The notes under the pieces are model-generated. The model saw nothing but the letters and a program-made list of their open reading frames with translations. It was not told the DNA's origin and made no database searches. Positions 1 to 9,493 of a stretch of DNA of 64,000 nt are shown one piece after another. Position numbers and translations under genes: made by a program. Location: assembly GCF_015751765.1 (NCBI RefSeq), contig NZ_JADOTX010000001.1, positions 6,448,001-6,512,000 on the forward strand, read 5' to 3'. Origin of the DNA: Micromonospora ureilytica. GTDB lineage: Bacteria; Actinomycetota; Actinomycetes; Mycobacteriales; Micromonosporaceae. Every line of letters starts with the position of its first letter. Position 1 is the stretch's first letter.

Positions 1-3000
1 CCTGCATCGTGGCTGAGACGAGCACGGCGGCTGCGGGTGCCAGCTGGGTGGGCTCGATCCGGACGGACAGCTCGACCGCCTCGCCGCCGTGCAGGCGGTT
101 CACCTCCACGACCATGGAAAAGTTGGTGCGGTCCGCGAAGCGCCAGTCCTCAACGGCGATCTCCGTGAGGGTGTCGACCTCCGCAAAGGTGTGAAAGTCC
201 GTGTAGTTGAACATCACCTCGAACGGTGCCCGACCGAGGTCGCGCTGGATGCGAGCCAACGGGTACGTGCGGACCGCGAGCTGTTCGCGTTCCTGCGCGA
301 AAACCGCACGAATGAGGTCCGCCCAGGTCCGGCCGGCCAGCGACAGGCGGATTGGAGTGACGTTCAGGAACACCCCGAGCACCAACTCGGCGCCCTTCGC
401 CTGACTACGCCCGTGCGTGCACAATCCGGCGACGACGTCCGAGGCGTCGGTGATGGCGCCGAGCGCGTAGAGGTATGCCGCCGCGTATACGGACTTCGTG
501 GGAACTCCCAGGGACTCCCCGACACGGCGAGCCGCTCCGGACACTTCAGGGGGCAAGGTCGTCACCGCGAGCGACGTTTCCTGCCGGTCGACGACCCCGA
601 GGGCGCCGGTCTCGGCGCGCAGCGCGCGCAGGTCGAGCGACGGCGCGTCGGCGAGCAGATCTGCCCAGTACGTCCGTGCTTCCGTCGAGGTCAGAATCAC
701 CTGCTCTGCCGCGACGAAGTCGCGGAACCGAACCTCGGGCATCGCGGGCAGCATCGCTGGCTTGGCGGCACATCGGGCGTCGTACGCCATTAGCAGCTCG
801 GTCATGAAGCGCGCGAAACTCCATCCGTCCATCAGGATGTGGTGGACCGCGACCGACAGCTGGAACGACTGTGCCGACCGGACGAGGACGTGGGCGCGCG
901 CCATCGGTGCCGTGGTCAGGTCGAAGGGATGCGCGGACTCGCGCTGCCACCAGTCCCGAAGGAACTCCTCCTGGGCGGCGTAACCGGCACCGGTGAGATC
1001 GTCGACGGTCAGGGGAATCTGCGCGTTCCCACCGACCAACTGGGTCGGCTGGTCGAACTCGGCCAGGTCGATCCTCGTCCGGAGGATCTCGTGTCGCTCG
1101 CACATCTGCGCGAGCGCGTCGCGCAGCGCCGCCTCGGTCCATGGTCCGCGGACCGTGACGCTCGTCAGGTCGTGGTACAGGCCCGGGTCGTCCGACAGCT
1201 CACATTGATAGAGGATGCCCAGTTGCAGGGATGTCGTGGGGTACACGGCCTCGACGTCGGGCGGTAACTCCGGGCGGGTGGGCGCGGCGTGCGGCTGCTG
1301 CGGAATCCCCACCGGTGGCCCGGAGGTGGCTCCGTCGATCGCCAGGGCGAGTTCCCGGATGGTCGGGTGGAAGAACAGCTTCTCGACGGTCGCGTCGAAG
1401 CCGGCTTCGCGGAGTTCGGCAACCAACTGCACCGCGAGGATCGAGTCGCCGCCGAGCGAGAAGAAGTTGTCGTCCACCCCGATGTCGACGACGCCGAGTG
1501 TCTCCTGCCACAACGCACTCAGCCTCAGCCCCTTGTCCGACGACTGTCGCAACGGCGGCGGTGGCGGGGTGGTGGTGGGGAGTTGGGTGGGGTCGATTTT
1601 GCCGTTGGTGGTGGTGGGGAGGTGGGTGTGGGTGTGGATGTGGGTGGGGATCATGTGGGGTGGTAGGTGGTGGTTGAGGTGGTTTCGGATTGTTTTTTGG
1701 GTGTGGGGGTTGTTGGGGGTGTGGGGGGTGAGGGTGATGTGGGCGGTGAGGTGGGGGTGGTCGGTGGTGGTGGTGAGGGTGATGTGGGCGGTGTGGACGT
1801 GGGGGTGGGTTTGGAGGGTGTGTTCGATTTCGTGGGGTTCGATGCGGTAGCCGCGGAGTTGGATCTGGTGGTCGGTGCGGCCGTGGTAGTGGTAGGTGCC
1901 GTCGGGTTGGCGGGTGGCGGTGTCGCCGGTGCGGTAGCGGCGGGTGTGGGTGTGGTGGTGGGGGTGGGGGTTGGGGGGGAAGTGGTGGGCGGTGAGGGCG
2001 GGTCGTTGGTGGTAGCCGAGGCTGAGTCCGGGGCCGCTGATGAACATTTCGCCGAGGGTGTTGTCGGGCACGGGGTTGCCGTCGGGGTCGAGCAGGTCGA
2101 TGGTGAGGTCGGGTAGTGCTCGTCCGATGGGGCTGTGGGGTTGGGTGAGGTCCTCGGGGGTGATGGTGTGGTGGGTGACGTGGACGGTGGTTTCGGTGAT
2201 GCCGTACATGTTCACGAGGTGGGGTGTGGTGGTGCCGTAGTGCGTGGCCCAGGTGGTGAGGGTGGCCGGTTGGAGGAGTTCCCCGCCGAAGATGACGTAG
2301 CGCAGGTCGGTGGGTGGGTGAGCGGTGGCGGCGGCGGCCTTGGCGAGGTTGGCGAACGCGGTGGGTGTCTGGCTCAGCACGGTGACGTGACGCTCGCGGA
2401 TGAGGTGCCACATGGCGTCGGGGTCGCGGGTCGTGGTGTGGGCGACGACGACGACGTGGGCGCCGTGCAGCAGAGCGCCGTAGATCTCCCAGACGGAGAA
2501 GTCGAACGCGGCGGAGTGGAACATGCTCCACACGTCGGTGTGGGTGAAGTCGAACAGTTCGTCGGTGGTGGTGAACAGCCGGAGGACGTTGCGGTGGGTG
2601 ACCCGCACACCCTTGGGTTTCCCGGTCGATCCGGAGGTGTAGATGATGTAGGCGGTGTCGTCGTCACACACCGCCACCGGCGTGAACGATCCCCCCACGT
2701 CGTCGGTGCCCGCGTCGTCGATCGCCACGAACGTCGGGACCTCGGTGAACACCCCGCGCCACGACGCGTCACCCACCACCACCGGACAACCGGCGTCAGC
2801 CAGGACCGCCCGCAGCCGGGCATGAGGATGACCAGGGTCCAGCGGCACATAACCCGCCCCCGTCTTCAACACCGCCACCATCGCCACGACCAGACTCACC
2901 GACCGCTGCACGCACAACCCGACCAACGTCCCCCGCCCCACCCCCACCGCAGCCAACCGCGCCGCCAACACCGTCGACGCCTCATCGACCTGCCGATACG

Positions 3001-3085
3001 TCAACTCCCGCGCGCCATCCGACACCGCCACCCGATCGGCGTAGCGCTGCGCGACACCCACGAACGTCCCATGCACACCCAACAC
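1..3085 (-). CDS. NRPS A-PCP-C, 3' end cut by window
   Basis: Adenylation-carrier-condensation protein whose reading frame is still open at base 1. The A domain covers about the first 510 residues and has the pocket code D-F-W-S-I-G-M-V-H, one change from the classical threonine code DFWNIGMVHK, so Thr activation is likely. The carrier motif GGDS has its phosphopantetheine serine at 1442-1444. A condensation-superfamily domain follows with HHILMDG (825-844). I chose the GTG at 3083-3085 because it matches the start of the twin gene at 15588 and has AGCAGG upstream. It lies 13 bp after the preceding NRPS gene. There is no N-terminal C domain, so the C domain ending the upstream protein should serve it. 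The A-domain DNA is an inverted near-copy of 15571-17134. Confidence 0.9.
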   Translation of the reverse strand, partial: MLGVHGTFVGVAQRYADRVAVSDGARELTYRQVDEASTVLAARLAAVGVGRGTLVGLCVQRSVSLVVAMVAVLKTGAGYVPLDPGHPHARLRAVLADAGCPVVVGDASWRGVFTEVPTFVAIDDAGTDDVGGSFTPVAVCDDDTAYIIYTSGSTGKPKGVRVTHRNVLRLFTTTDELFDFTHTDVWSMFHSAAFDFSVWEIYGALLHGAHVVVVAHTTTRDPDAMWHLIRERHVTVLSQTPTAFANLAKAAAATAHPPTDLRYVIFGGELLQPATLTTWATHYGTTTPHLVNMYGITETTVHVTHHTITPEDLTQPHSPIGRALPDLTIDLLDPDGNPVPDNTLGEMFISGPGLSLGYHQRPALTAHHFPPNPHPHHHTHTRRYRTGDTATRQPDGTYHYHGRTDHQIQLRGYRIEPHEIEHTLQTHPHVHTAHITLTTTTDHPHLTAHITLTPHTPNNPHTQKTIRNHLNHHLPPHMIPTHIHTHTHLPTTTNGKIDPTQLPTTTPPPPPLRQSSDKGLRLSALWQETLGVVDIGVDDNFFSLGGDSILAVQLVAELREAGFDATVEKLFFHPTIRELALAIDGATSGPPVGIPQQPHAAPTRPELPPDVEAVYPTTSLQLGILYQCELSDDPGLYHDLTSVTVRGPWTEAALRDALAQMCERHEILRTRIDLAEFDQPTQLVGGNAQIPLTVDDLTGAGYAAQEEFLRDWWQRESAHPFDLTTAPMARAHVLVRSAQSFQLSVAVHHILMDGWSFARFMTELLMAYDARCAAKPAMLPAMPEVRFRDFVAAEQVILTSTEARTYWADLLADAPSLDLRALRAETGALGVVDRQETSLAVTTLPPEVSGAARRVGESLGVPTKSVYAAAYLYALGAITDASDVVAGLCTHGRSQAKGAELVLGVFLNVTPIRLSLAGRTWADLIRAVFAQEREQLAVRTYPLARIQRDLGRAPFEVMFNYTDFHTFAEVDTLTEIAVEDWRFADRTNFSMVVEVNRLHGGEAVELSVRIEPTQLAPAAAVLVSATMQ

Positions 3086-3102
3086 AACAAACCTGCTCTC
3101 AT
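1557..3102 (-). repeat. inverted A-domain duplication, left copy
   Basis: Left member of a 1.55-kb inverted repeat. Homology begins 17 bp before the GTG start codon, so the start region was copied too, and ends at the A/PCP linker. I saw no mismatch in the stretches compared with 15571-17134; the only difference noted is that this copy lacks an in-frame 18-bp duplication. Confidence 0.95.
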
Positions 3103-6100
3103 TTGTACAGATCGGACACAAGAGCCTCGGGCGTCGTCACGGCCCTCGTCAGCAACCGCAGCCACTCATCGAGCAGCCCGCCGACGGTCTCAGCTGCGAA
3201 CAGGTCGGTGCAGAACTCGGCCGACACCGCCAGTTCCCCCTCGACCTCGTCCACCTCGACGGTGAGATCGAACTTCGCGGTGCCGTTGTCCACCTCGACC
3301 GCCGACACCTCAAGGTCACCCCAGCGGGTTGGTGACCTGCGCGTTCCTTGATAGGCGAAGGCGGTCTGGGTCAGCGGTGGCCGTGACAGGTCGCGTTCGG
3401 CGGCGAGTCCCGCGACGAGCCCTTCGAAGGCCACGTACTCGAACTCCAGTGCGGCGAGCATGTCGCCGTAAACCGCGGTCAGGTTGTCCCGGAACGTCGC
3501 GGAGGCATCGATCCGCAGCCTGCACACCACGGTGTTGGCGAAGAAGCCGACGACCTCCTCCAGATCCGGGTGCGGTCGGCCCGCTGTCGGTGAGGCGATG
3601 AGCAGGTCGGTCTGACCGGTCAGGCGAGCCAGCGCGATTCCCCACGCGGTGAGCGCCACTCCGTTGGCCGTGGCGGCTGAGCGGCGTCCGACATCCTGCA
3701 TGGCCTTCAGCAGGCCTGATGGCGCCGGACGTCGGATCCGTCGGCCTTGGTAGGTCATCACCGGAGGTCGTGGATGGTCGGTGGGGAGGTTCAGGACCAC
3801 AGGTGCCCCGTCCAAGCGGGCCAGGGTCCTGGTGAGAGCCACGGATGCGTCGAGTTCGGCCCGCCAGTGCGCAAAGTCGTTGTACCGCAGGGCCGGATGA
3901 CCGAGCTTGGGCTCCTCGCCTGCACGGCGTGCCGTGTACGCCTCGGCCAGATCCCGTTCGACGAGTTCGAGGCTCAACCCGTCGCCGACGATGTGATGCA
4001 TGACCATGAGGAAGAGGTGATCGTCCGCCGCGAACCGCAACAGCTCGCCGCGGATGAGCGGCGCGCTGCTCAGGTCGATGTGAGCGGTGGTGAACGCCTG
4101 CACGCGTTCACGGGCTACGCGTTCACCCGCCTCGGACCGGGCGAGTGCGATGATCGGTATCCTCGTCACCGGAGCTTCGTTGATCTCCGCGCGGAGCGCC
4201 CGGTCGCGATAGACGAATCCGGTCCGAAGTCGTTCGTGGTGCATGACTACGTCGTCGAAGGCGGCCTGCAGCGCGCGCCGATCGAGCGGCCCGCGCAGTC
4301 GCACCGCCGAGGGGATGTTGTACGCGACGCCGGCCTGGGGACGCAGCTGGTCGAGGAACCACAACCGCCGCTCACCCGGCCCGACCACCGGTTGGGCTTC
4401 GGGGCGTCCGGCGACGGGTGGCAGGTGTCCGACCACTCCGTCGGATCCGATGAGCCGGGCAATCGCGGCCACATTCCGTGCCCGCACCACGTCGCCGGGC
4501 GTCAGCGCGTCCCCGTGCCGGTTCCGCAGACGGCTCAGGATACGCAGGACGTGAAGCGAGTTGGCGCCGAGATCGAAAAGGTCGTCGAAGCGTCCGACCG
4601 TGGACGACCCCAGCACCTCCCCGACGATCGCGGCGACACGTTCCTCGACGGGTCCCTCCGGTGGCGCGGTCGGCGCGGTCGACGCGAATCGCGCCGGCAG
4701 CGCGGCGACATCGACCTTGCCGTTCGCGGTCATGGGCAGCGCAGCGAGGGACACGATGCCGAAGGGCACCTGGTGAGCGGGCAGTCCAGCCGCAGCGATG
4801 GCCTTCAGCGCCCCGGTGTCGGCCTCGCCGACGATGTAGGCGATGAGCCGGATGTCCTCCCCGGTCCCGACGGGAACGACGACGCACTCGCGGACGCCGG
4901 GTTCCCTCAACAGGAGAGCCTCTGTCTCCGCCGGTTCCACCCGGTATCCACGCACCTTCACCTGGCGATCCGCGCGGCCGAGGAACTCGATCATCCCATC
5001 CGGCAGCAGCCTTGCCCGGTCACCGGTGCGGTACATCCGTGAACCCGGCACCGTCGCGAACGGGTCCGGCCAGAAGCGTTGCGCGGTGAGGGCAGGTCTG
5101 TGGAGATAACCACGTGCGAGCGCGGGCCCCCCGATGAACAGCTCACCCACCTCGCCGCCGGTGACCGAGGCCATCGCTTCGTCGAGCAGGTACGCCCGCG
5201 TGTCACCCAACGGCCGGCCTACTGGCAGCACGGGAGCCGTGGGCATCGGCGTGTCCGCGCTGAAGAGGGCCCCCGTGGCCGTGATCGTGGTCTCGGTGAG
5301 CCCGTACGCGTTGATGATCGGCGTGTCACTGTGCCGGCGCCAGCCCGCCAACGATCCCGGGCGTCCCGCATCACTACCGATGATGACGAGACGCAGCGAC
5401 GGCGGGAGCGCACGCGGGCTCTCGTCGAGGTCGTCGCACCACTGGTGCCAGTACGGCGTGGGCAGGTTGGCCACCGTCGCGCCCTGACTGCGGATCAGTG
5501 ATTCGAGTTCGGCCGGGGACGGAGTGGGGTCCGGCACGACGACGACGCACGCCCCCGACCCGAGCGTCGGAAACAGTTCCTCGCCCAGCACGTCGAAACC
5601 CGGGTTGGCGAACTGCAGGACACGGTCCGTTGCCGTCAGGCCAAATGTCTCGATCGCCATCCGGGCGTGCTGCACGAGGCTGTGATGCTCCACCGCGACG
5701 GGCTTCGGCTCCCCGGTGGAGCCGGAGGTGTAGATGACGTAGGCCAACCGCCTGTCGGATTCGGCGGTGTCTCTCGGCCGGCGGTCAGGGGCGGCGACGG
5801 CCGCAGCGACGTCGATGACCGTGAACCGGTCGTCCCCGCCGAGGGCGGACACCAGCTGGGGTGCCCCTCCGGTCAGCAGAACCCGCGCCCCGGCGGCGGT
5901 CAGCAGCGCGCGTACGCGATCGGCCGGCAGCGCCGGGTCGAGTGGCAGGTACGCGGCACCCGCCTTCAGCGTGGCGAGGATCGCGGTTACCAGCGGGACA
6001 CCACGGGCGAGACTGACCGCCACCACGGGTTCCGCGCCAGGGCCGTTGACGGCCATGGTCTCCTGCAACCGGGCGGCCACGGCGTCCGCGGCCCTGTTGA

Positions 6101-6236
6101 GGGCCTGGTAGGTCACGTCAGAGCCGGCGCCCGCGATAGCCGGGGCATTGGGCCGCTCCGCCGCCCGCTTCTCAAACAATCGGTGAACCAACACGTCGTT
6201 CCCCCTGTCCTCAACTGCCCGATCAATCAGCGGCAT
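3099..6236 (-). CDS. NRPS A-PCP-C (1045 aa)
   Basis: Complete NRPS protein in the unusual order A (about 20-515), PCP (about 530-600) and C (about 615-1045). Visible motifs are YTSGSTG at 169, NGKVD near 505, carrier LGANSL with Ser560, and HHIVGDG at 747-753. The pocket code reads D-V-E-N-I-G-A-I-T. I do not recognise it, though the acidic residue at pocket position 239 is common in A domains for basic amino acids such as hydroxyornithine; that is a weak inference. The start codon overlaps the end of the type II thioesterase gene by 14 nt, suggesting coupled translation. The C domain is LCL-like (LWFLDQL...AYNI) and should join this residue to the one loaded by the next protein. Confidence 0.95.
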   Translation of the reverse strand: MPLIDRAVEDRGNDVLVHRLFEKRAAERPNAPAIAGAGSDVTYQALNRAADAVAARLQETMAVNGPGAEPVVAVSLARGVPLVTAILATLKAGAAYLPLDPALPADRVRALLTAAGARVLLTGGAPQLVSALGGDDRFTVIDVAAAVAAPDRRPRDTAESDRRLAYVIYTSGSTGEPKPVAVEHHSLVQHARMAIETFGLTATDRVLQFANPGFDVLGEELFPTLGSGACVVVVPDPTPSPAELESLIRSQGATVANLPTPYWHQWCDDLDESPRALPPSLRLVIIGSDAGRPGSLAGWRRHSDTPIINAYGLTETTITATGALFSADTPMPTAPVLPVGRPLGDTRAYLLDEAMASVTGGEVGELFIGGPALARGYLHRPALTAQRFWPDPFATVPGSRMYRTGDRARLLPDGMIEFLGRADRQVKVRGYRVEPAETEALLLREPGVRECVVVPVGTGEDIRLIAYIVGEADTGALKAIAAAGLPAHQVPFGIVSLAALPMTANGKVDVAALPARFASTAPTAPPEGPVEERVAAIVGEVLGSSTVGRFDDLFDLGANSLHVLRILSRLRNRHGDALTPGDVVRARNVAAIARLIGSDGVVGHLPPVAGRPEAQPVVGPGERRLWFLDQLRPQAGVAYNIPSAVRLRGPLDRRALQAAFDDVVMHHERLRTGFVYRDRALRAEINEAPVTRIPIIALARSEAGERVARERVQAFTTAHIDLSSAPLIRGELLRFAADDHLFLMVMHHIVGDGLSLELVERDLAEAYTARRAGEEPKLGHPALRYNDFAHWRAELDASVALTRTLARLDGAPVVLNLPTDHPRPPVMTYQGRRIRRPAPSGLLKAMQDVGRRSAATANGVALTAWGIALARLTGQTDLLIASPTAGRPHPDLEEVVGFFANTVVCRLRIDASATFRDNLTAVYGDMLAALEFEYVAFEGLVAGLAAERDLSRPPLTQTAFAYQGTRRSPTRWGDLEVSAVEVDNGTAKFDLTVEVDEVEGELAVSAEFCTDLFAAETVGGLLDEWLRLLTRAVTTPEALVSDLYK

Positions 6237-6996
6237 GTAAGTCGCCGGCTCGGGGGGCAGGTGCCGGTGCGGAGAGCATGGCCGCGAGTCGGGTGGTCAC
6301 GTCCCCCGCGCTGACGTCGTGGAGGTAGAAGTGGCCGCCGGGGAAGGTCAGGTGATCGAAGACGTCGGTGGTGAACCCCCGCCATCGGGCCATCTCCCCC
6401 GGCGGTGCGAGCGTGTCGGCGTCCCCACCGAACGCGGCAATGGGCGTGGCGAGCGGGGCGACGGACGCGGGCCGATATGACTCACCCATCCGCAGGTCGG
6501 ACCGTAGAACAGGTAGGAGAAGCTGCCGCAGCTCCGGATCGTCGAGGGCGGTGTTCGGGCCGCCCATGCCGCGCAACGCGGTGACGATCTCGTCGTCGGT
6601 CTGGTTCGACCGCGTGGGGTCACGGCAGGGCGCGTCCGGCGGCGGCGACCCGGACACGATCAGTCGGGCCGCGGGAGTGCCGTTCTGTTCCAGTGCCGCG
6701 GCCACCTCGAACGCGATGATGCCGCCGAGGCTGTGCCCGAAGAGGGTCAGCGGCCGGCCCAAAACCGGGAGCAGGGTGGCGGTGATGTCGCCAGCCAGCG
6801 ATCGGCAGTCGGTGGGCAGCGGCTCGCTGAAGCGACTGGAGTGACCGGGGTACTGGACGGCGAGCACCTCGACCGCGTCACCGAACCAGCTCTGCCAACT
6901 GCGGTAGACCCCGGCCGATCCTCCGGCGTGCGGCAGGGCCACGAGGACGGCCCGGGCCTGCGGGCGGCGCGGGCCGATCAACCATCGTCGACTCAC
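6223..6996 (-). CDS. type II (editing) thioesterase
   Basis: Free-standing alpha/beta-hydrolase thioesterase of 257 residues, the usual size for NRPS/PKS type II thioesterases that clear mis-primed carrier proteins. Visible features are the LPHAGG oxyanion segment near residue 21, the nucleophile motif GHSLGG (Ser89), the late acidic loop FGGDADTL and the catalytic His in PGGHFYL. The GTG start at 6994-6996 overlaps the mbtH stop codon (GTGA), which fixes the start; the frame stays open upstream but that stretch reads as mbtH in another frame. Its place between mbtH and an NRPS gene supports a housekeeping role for this assembly line. Confidence 0.92.
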   Translation of the reverse strand: MSRRWLIGPRRPQARAVLVALPHAGGSAGVYRSWQSWFGDAVEVLAVQYPGHSSRFSEPLPTDCRSLAGDITATLLPVLGRPLTLFGHSLGGIIAFEVAAALEQNGTPAARLIVSGSPPPDAPCRDPTRSNQTDDEIVTALRGMGGPNTALDDPELRQLLLPVLRSDLRMGESYRPASVAPLATPIAAFGGDADTLAPPGEMARWRGFTTDVFDHLTFPGGHFYLHDVSAGDVTTRLAAMLSAPAPAPRAGDLHAAD

Positions 6997-7205
6997 TTCG
7001 ACGTGCCCGCCGAGGTGTAGAGCCGAACGCTGAGCGGCCGCATGTCGACCCAGACCTCTTCGATGTGTGCGAGGCACTCGTCCTCTGAGCCGGCGAAGCC
7101 CTCGTCCCGCCACCCGGCTGGAATCGGTGAGGCCTGCGGCCAGATAGAGTACTGCTCGTCGTCGTTGATTACGACCCGATAGGCGGTCCTGACCTCGTCG
7201 TTCAT
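6993..7205 (-). CDS. mbtH: MbtH-family NRPS accessory protein
   Basis: Seventy-residue MbtH-like protein that binds A domains and is often needed for their folding or activity. The family pattern is visible: N-D-x-x-Q-Y-S-x-W-P near residue 14, IPAGW at 28-32, and a C-terminal [10 protein letters not shown]. The ATG at 7203-7205 overlaps the stop of the acyl-CoA dehydrogenase gene (ATGA), and its own stop overlaps the thioesterase start, so the operon is tightly coupled. It probably serves one or more of the four A domains in this window. Confidence 0.97.
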   Translation of the reverse strand: MNDEVRTAYRVVINDDEQYSIWPQASPIPAGWRDEGFAGSEDECLAHIEEVWVDMRPLSVRLYTSAGTSK

Positions 7206-9493
7206 GTTTCTTCGGTCTCCTCGTCGGACTTGGGCAGCGGGGTCGGCAGCCCCTCGGTGGACACCAGCCACGGGTCGGTGATGAGCTCGAGGCCGTCGCG
7301 GCGCTCCAGGCGTTGCCGGGCAGCCGCACACCACAGGCGCAACGGGCTGCCGTACCGCACCGCCTCGGTACGGGCGAGCCGGTAGTGCCGGTGGACGGAG
7401 ACGTCCGCGGTGAGGCCGCGCGCGCCACAGACATGAAGCGCGGTGCGAGTGGTGTTGAGAGTCGCCTCGGCGGCCAGTGCGAGCGCGTCGAGCGACGCTC
7501 TGGTGGTCGGCCGGCCCTCGTCGCTGAGCCAGCCGGCTCGGCGCACCGCGACCCACGCGGTCTCCAGCGACGTCGCGGCCTCCGCCAGGCCGAAGGCGAC
7601 CGCCTGGAAGTCGTGGATCGGCCGCTCGAACTGCCGGCGTTCCTGGGTGTAGGCGCGAGCCGCATCGTGGGCTCCGCCCGCGAGCCCGAGGAGGTAGGCC
7701 GCCTGTCGAACACGTGCGCGCGCGACCAGGGCGAGGCGATCCTCGGGCGACGTGACGGCGATGACCTCCCCGGCGTCGACCACCAAGCCGTGGAAGGTCG
7801 CGAGCGGTTGGTCGCCGTCGATCGCGTGCCAGCCGGGCCGGGTCGTCGGAACCAGTGCGAGCGCTACCGTCCCGTCCGCCAGCAGGGGGATGAGCAGGTG
7901 CGTGACCTGACCGCCGTCGATGGCCATCGAGCCGTGAACCCGCCAACCACCCTCGATCGCTTCGGCCGACATCGGCCTGTCGAGAGCGAACATGCCGGTG
8001 TCGACCGTGAGCGTGCCAGCGATGAGCGGCTCCAGCAGACCTGCTCGGGCCGCCGTGGAGCTGGTCCGCAAGGCGTCGATGGTCAGCGTCACGCCGCTGT
8101 GCGGGCCGCGCAGCAGAGCGCGACCGAGTTCCTCACAGACGACGAGTGACGCCTGAAGACCGAGATCCAGTCCGCCGGCATCCGCCGGCGCCTCGAACGC
8201 CGGCACGCCCAGCTCCACGAGCGGAGCCCAGCTCGGGCATCCCTCGCCCGCCGTCGGGAGTGGAGTCCGCACGTCCGGACGAAGGCCCTGCGTGGCTTCC
8301 TGGAGACAGTCGCGCACTGCCTTCCGGAGCTGTTTTGCCAGTGCGCTCTCGACCGACGTGAAGTCGGTGTCGGCCGACAATGTGTCAGAGGCTGCGACGA
8401 TCTGGAGCATCACTTCGGACGTGCCTGCGGAGAAGGTCAATCCGGGTGCCTCCCGGTAAGCGGCTTCGAGCATGCGAGTGGTCGCTGGAAAGGTCGTGTG
8501 AGCATCGTGGTGAACCAGGTTCGCCCACGCGGCGAGGTCCGCGGCCAGTTCGCTCGTCACATATTTGGCAGCTGCGGCGGCACCGTCCCCGGCTCCCTCC
8601 GGGTGCACGGCAAGTGCGTTGATCAGTTGCCAGGCGTGCAGCCGGGTCGCTTCAACCGCTGCCCCGTACCGCCCGACGGCCGCGAGGTGCGGTTCCAGAT
8701 CCATTCCGGTGAGCGCGGCGGAATACCACTTCTCGGCCTTGAGTGAGTAGTCCAGCCCGGTCCGTTCCATGGACAGCGCTCGGGTGATCAACGTCCAGCC
8801 GTCTTCGCCGATGCCGATGATCCGGTCGGTGCTGACATGCACCCCTTCGAGACGTACGCGATGGAACTGCTCGTCGGCCAGGCACGGAATGATCTCCCTG
8901 GTGAGACCCTCGGCGTGCATGTCCACGAGGAACAGTCGGATGCCCCGGTACCGGTTGCCCCCGTCATCGATCCGGGCCGCGCACAACGCGATGTCGGTGA
9001 CGTCGCTCTTGAGGTTGTAGACCTTCACGCCGTCGAGGCGGTATCCGTCCCCGTCGGGTACGGCCGTCGTCCGGATGGACGCGAGATCCGAACCAGCCTC
9101 CGGCTCGGTATAGAGCACGCTCGCGAACTGCAGGCCGACGGCCAGGCTCGGCAGGAATTCAGCCTGCTGCTCGACGGTGCCGGCACGTTGCAGGAAGAGG
9201 CCGACGATCTGAATCGTGTTGACGTGCAGCGTGTCCGGAACGCCGGCTCGGGCGAGTTCCTCGGCCACGATCGCGGCCTCCACGAGGCCCAGACCCCGGC
9301 CCCCATGCTCCTCGGCCCAGTTGACCGCGAGCAGTCGACGCTCGCCGAGCGCGCGGTACAACGGACGTACCTCGGGCTCGGCCTCGTCCGAGTCGGCCAG
9401 CAGCTTGAGGTGCGTCGTGATGTCCGGGGAGGCGAGCTCGACGCGGATCTCGCGGCGGAAGGCCTCCTCCGCGGGTGTGAACCCAAGTTTCAT
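7202..9493 (-). CDS. fused two-half acyl-CoA dehydrogenase (763 aa)
   Basis: Two acyl-CoA dehydrogenase units fused head to tail, about residues 1-375 and 390-763. The first half has the FAD-site run [15 protein letters not shown] and the C-terminal AGTSEVML pattern. The second half has [15 protein letters not shown] and [16 protein letters not shown]. Fusions of this length resemble the FadE34/ChsE class, where two non-identical subunits form one active site. In an NRPS operon it could desaturate an acyl starter or a carrier-bound aminoacyl group; the substrate cannot be read from sequence. The ATG overlaps the stop of the upstream C-A-PCP gene (ATGA). The fusion is unusual, since NRPS-linked dehydrogenases such as prolyl-carrier oxidases are single units. 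Confidence 0.92.
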   Translation of the reverse strand: MKLGFTPAEEAFRREIRVELASPDITTHLKLLADSDEAEPEVRPLYRALGERRLLAVNWAEEHGGRGLGLVEAAIVAEELARAGVPDTLHVNTIQIVGLFLQRAGTVEQQAEFLPSLAVGLQFASVLYTEPEAGSDLASIRTTAVPDGDGYRLDGVKVYNLKSDVTDIALCAARIDDGGNRYRGIRLFLVDMHAEGLTREIIPCLADEQFHRVRLEGVHVSTDRIIGIGEDGWTLITRALSMERTGLDYSLKAEKWYSAALTGMDLEPHLAAVGRYGAAVEATRLHAWQLINALAVHPEGAGDGAAAAAKYVTSELAADLAAWANLVHHDAHTTFPATTRMLEAAYREAPGLTFSAGTSEVMLQIVAASDTLSADTDFTSVESALAKQLRKAVRDCLQEATQGLRPDVRTPLPTAGEGCPSWAPLVELGVPAFEAPADAGGLDLGLQASLVVCEELGRALLRGPHSGVTLTIDALRTSSTAARAGLLEPLIAGTLTVDTGMFALDRPMSAEAIEGGWRVHGSMAIDGGQVTHLLIPLLADGTVALALVPTTRPGWHAIDGDQPLATFHGLVVDAGEVIAVTSPEDRLALVARARVRQAAYLLGLAGGAHDAARAYTQERRQFERPIHDFQAVAFGLAEAATSLETAWVAVRRAGWLSDEGRPTTRASLDALALAAEATLNTTRTALHVCGARGLTADVSVHRHYRLARTEAVRYGSPLRLWCAAARQRLERRDGLELITDPWLVSTEGLPTPLPKSDEETEET

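Noticed and set aside
1200..2531. Long His/Pro/Arg-rich open frame antiparallel or offset to the A domain (also 16160-17350)
   Set aside because: It is a shadow frame of the C/A-rich A-domain coding strand; the true frame carries all A-domain motifs.
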